Of a stretch of 6,801 nt of DNA, positions 5,470 to 6,801 are shown piece after piece (the first letter of the stretch is position 1; each line of letters opens with the position of its first letter). The DNA lies in NCBI GenBank assembly GCA_021372695.1, contig JAJFTY010000041.1:1-6801 (forward strand). Direction: 5' to 3'. Below the pieces are notes generated by a model. It worked only from the letters and a program-made list of their open reading frames with translations. It had not been told where the DNA came from and did not search any database. This DNA is from Deltaproteobacteria bacterium. Lineage in GTDB: Bacteria; Desulfobacterota; Syntrophia; Syntrophales; UBA5619. The position numbers were made by a program, and so were the translations under genes.

Positions 5470-6345
5470 GTGGAAGCCAACCGGAAGAGAAAAAAGAAGC
5501 GGACGTCCCCCCAGTCGTTCATCATCGATCTCCTCATCTGGGCATTCCTCATCATCGCGGCGGCCTATATATTCGCACCCTTTGTATTCATGTTTACCGC
5601 GTCATTGATGCCCGCAACCGATATCATGAAAATGCCCTATCGATGGATACCCGATGGTTTTTACTGGCAGAACTACTGGCAAGGCATCAGGGGAAACGAC
5701 GGGAGCTTCATCTATCTCAGAAATATCCTCAATTCGCTGATCGTCGCTTCGACCGTCACCGCGACCACGGCGTTTCTTTCGGCCTTTACCGGATTCGGCC
5801 TGGCAAAGTACAAGTTCAGGGGAAGGCACATCGTCTTCATGATGATCCTGGCGACCATCATGATCCCCTTCGAAGTGATCATGATCCCCCTTTATCTCAT
5901 CATCATGAAGCTGGGGTTTCAGGATTCCTATCTCGGGTTGATCTCGCCCTTTATCGTCAGCGCATTCGGTATTTTTCTCATGAGGCAATATTACCTCTCC
6001 TTTCCTGACGCCATGCTGGATGCCGCACGAATCGACGGCGCAAGCGAGCCGATGATCTTCATGAAGATCGTCCTTCCGAACAGCATCCCGGCCATCGCAA
6101 CCCTTGCCGTTCTCACCTTCAAGAGCCAGTGGGACAACCTATTGTGGCCGCTGCTCGTGGCCCAGACCGAGGAGATGAAGACCATTCCCCTCTACATCGT
6201 CCGGTTCACCGCGGAAAAACATACCGACGAAGGGGCAATGATGGCTGTGGCGGCCATAGCGAGTATCCCCATGCTGATCCTGTTTCTCAAACTGTCGAAA
6301 TACTTCCTGGGCGGCGCAGTGGTGTTTACGGGGAAAAAGGGATAA
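5470..6345 (+). CDS. MalG/UgpE-like ABC sugar transporter permease
   Basis: A 291-residue partner permease, the second half of the channel. After a very basic start (NRKRKKKR) come a first membrane helix at about 17-42, the MalG-type region YRWIPDGFYWQNYWQG (57-72) and conserved FGLAKYKFRGR (109-119). The EAA loop is intact (184-207, DAARIDGASEPMIFMKIVL then PNSIP), and about six membrane segments are visible. The start is a GTG at 5470 with AAAAGGGA (5455-5462) 7 nt upstream. An in-frame ATG at 5410 would give 20 extra residues, but it lies inside the previous gene without a ribosome site and adds an implausible N-terminus. A TTG at 5452 overlapping the previous stop is a less likely alternative. 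The TAA shares its last A with the ATG of the next gene, so all downstream genes appear translationally coupled. Confidence 0.93.
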   Translation: MEANRKRKKKRTSPQSFIIDLLIWAFLIIAAAYIFAPFVFMFTASLMPATDIMKMPYRWIPDGFYWQNYWQGIRGNDGSFIYLRNILNSLIVASTVTATTAFLSAFTGFGLAKYKFRGRHIVFMMILATIMIPFEVIMIPLYLIIMKLGFQDSYLGLISPFIVSAFGIFLMRQYYLSFPDAMLDAARIDGASEPMIFMKIVLPNSIPAIATLAVLTFKSQWDNLLWPLLVAQTEEMKTIPLYIVRFTAEKHTDEGAMMAVAAIASIPMLILFLKLSKYFLGGAVVFTGKKG

Positions 6346-6801
6346 TGGGCGTGACGCTGTACATCTTCGACATGGGCGGCGTCGTCGCGTCCAATACCGA
6401 CGTCTTTCCCGAGTTGCTCTCTTACCTCGACATCACCCCGGAAGAATTCCTCACCTTTGCCGGGGGAGACCTGGAAAAGCTCTTCAAGGGGACGGTTTCC
6501 ACCGCCGATTGCTGGGCCCACTTCTCCAGGTCATACGGAAGTGAAGTGAAGGAAGAGCTGTTCGGCAAGTTTTTTCATCCGACCCTCGACCGGGAGGTCG
6601 TCACGCTGATAAGGCAACTGAAGGCACGTTCGCGGGTCGTCTGCGGCACGAACACCTTCGACCCCCATTACGATTACCATTCAAGCCAGGGTCATTACGC
6701 CATTTTCGATGCCGTCTATGCTTCGAACAAGATAGGCCTGTCAAAACCGGACCCGGTGTTCTACCTCCATATTCTCGAACATGAGAGGGCTCACCCTGAA
6801 A
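6345..6801 (+). CDS. HAD-superfamily hydrolase, YihX-like (IA) group, partial (C-terminus beyond right edge)
   Basis: The first 152 residues of a cytoplasmic hydrolase, probably a phosphatase acting on a small phosphorylated metabolite. Seen: motif I LYIFDMGGVV (5-14, nucleophile D9), a helical cap region (about 20-85), motif II RVVCGTNT (97-104, T102 in the Ser/Thr position) and motif III around K134 in KIGLSKPDPVFYLHIL (129-144). The motif IV acidic pair lies past the window edge. Motif I is D-x-G, so the usual second Asp is replaced by Gly. The same pattern occurs in YihX-like enzymes such as E. coli glucose-1-phosphatase. The gene overlaps the permease stop (TAATG), so it belongs to the operon. 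GTG at 6351 is an alternative start better spaced from GGGA. Its role in processing the imported sugar is inference. Confidence 0.87.
   Translation, partial: MGVTLYIFDMGGVVASNTDVFPELLSYLDITPEEFLTFAGGDLEKLFKGTVSTADCWAHFSRSYGSEVKEELFGKFFHPTLDREVVTLIRQLKARSRVVCGTNTFDPHYDYHSSQGHYAIFDAVYASNKIGLSKPDPVFYLHILEHERAHPE

Overview
The window is bacterial chromosomal or large-replicon DNA. It holds two genes on the minus strand (a partial parB-like gene at 1-582 and a TauE/SafE-family transporter at 883-1671). After a regulatory and repeat-rich spacer come five tightly packed plus-strand genes: ABC ATPase, solute-binding protein, two permeases and a HAD-family hydrolase that runs off the right edge. Moderate G+C, Gram-negative style signal peptide and dispersed palindromes with GCGAAAGC cores suggest a proteobacterium, with the former Deltaproteobacteria (Desulfobacterota) as my best guess. 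No marker gene in the window proves this.

Layout. Positions 1-582 (minus) encode the N-terminal 194 residues of a ParB/Spo0J-family protein with a strong Shine-Dalgarno sequence and no parA beside it. Positions 583-882 are non-coding and hold a REP-like imperfect palindrome. Positions 883-1671 (minus) encode a membrane permease of the sulfite/sulfonate-exporter (TauE/SafE, DUF81) family. Positions 1672-1946 form the divergent spacer. It contains a composite inverted-repeat element (1707-1800) and then a nested palindrome (1887-1922) wrapped around a TTGACA promoter element just ahead of the transporter operon.

The plus-strand genes (1947-6801) form a complete carbohydrate-type ABC importer of the CUT1 (MalFGK/UgpABEC-like) class: MalK-like ATPase, periplasmic binding protein, MalF-like permease, MalG-like permease. 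A HAD phosphatase-like gene overlaps the last permease stop codon by one base (TAATG). A 13-bp perfect hairpin followed by five Ts separates the binding-protein gene from the permease genes. It probably sets the usual excess of binding protein over membrane components, either as a partial terminator or by stabilising the upstream mRNA. The binding protein presumably captures an oligosaccharide or sugar derivative in the periplasm, the two permeases and an ATPase dimer import it, and the HAD enzyme may dephosphorylate a sugar-phosphate formed downstream. The substrate cannot be read from the sequence.

I see no tRNA, rRNA, CRISPR array, IS element or replication origin. I do not see a clear undescribed multi-gene system. 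The most interesting signals are the nested operator-like palindrome, the intra-operon hairpin and the compositionally distinct parB-like gene without parA.
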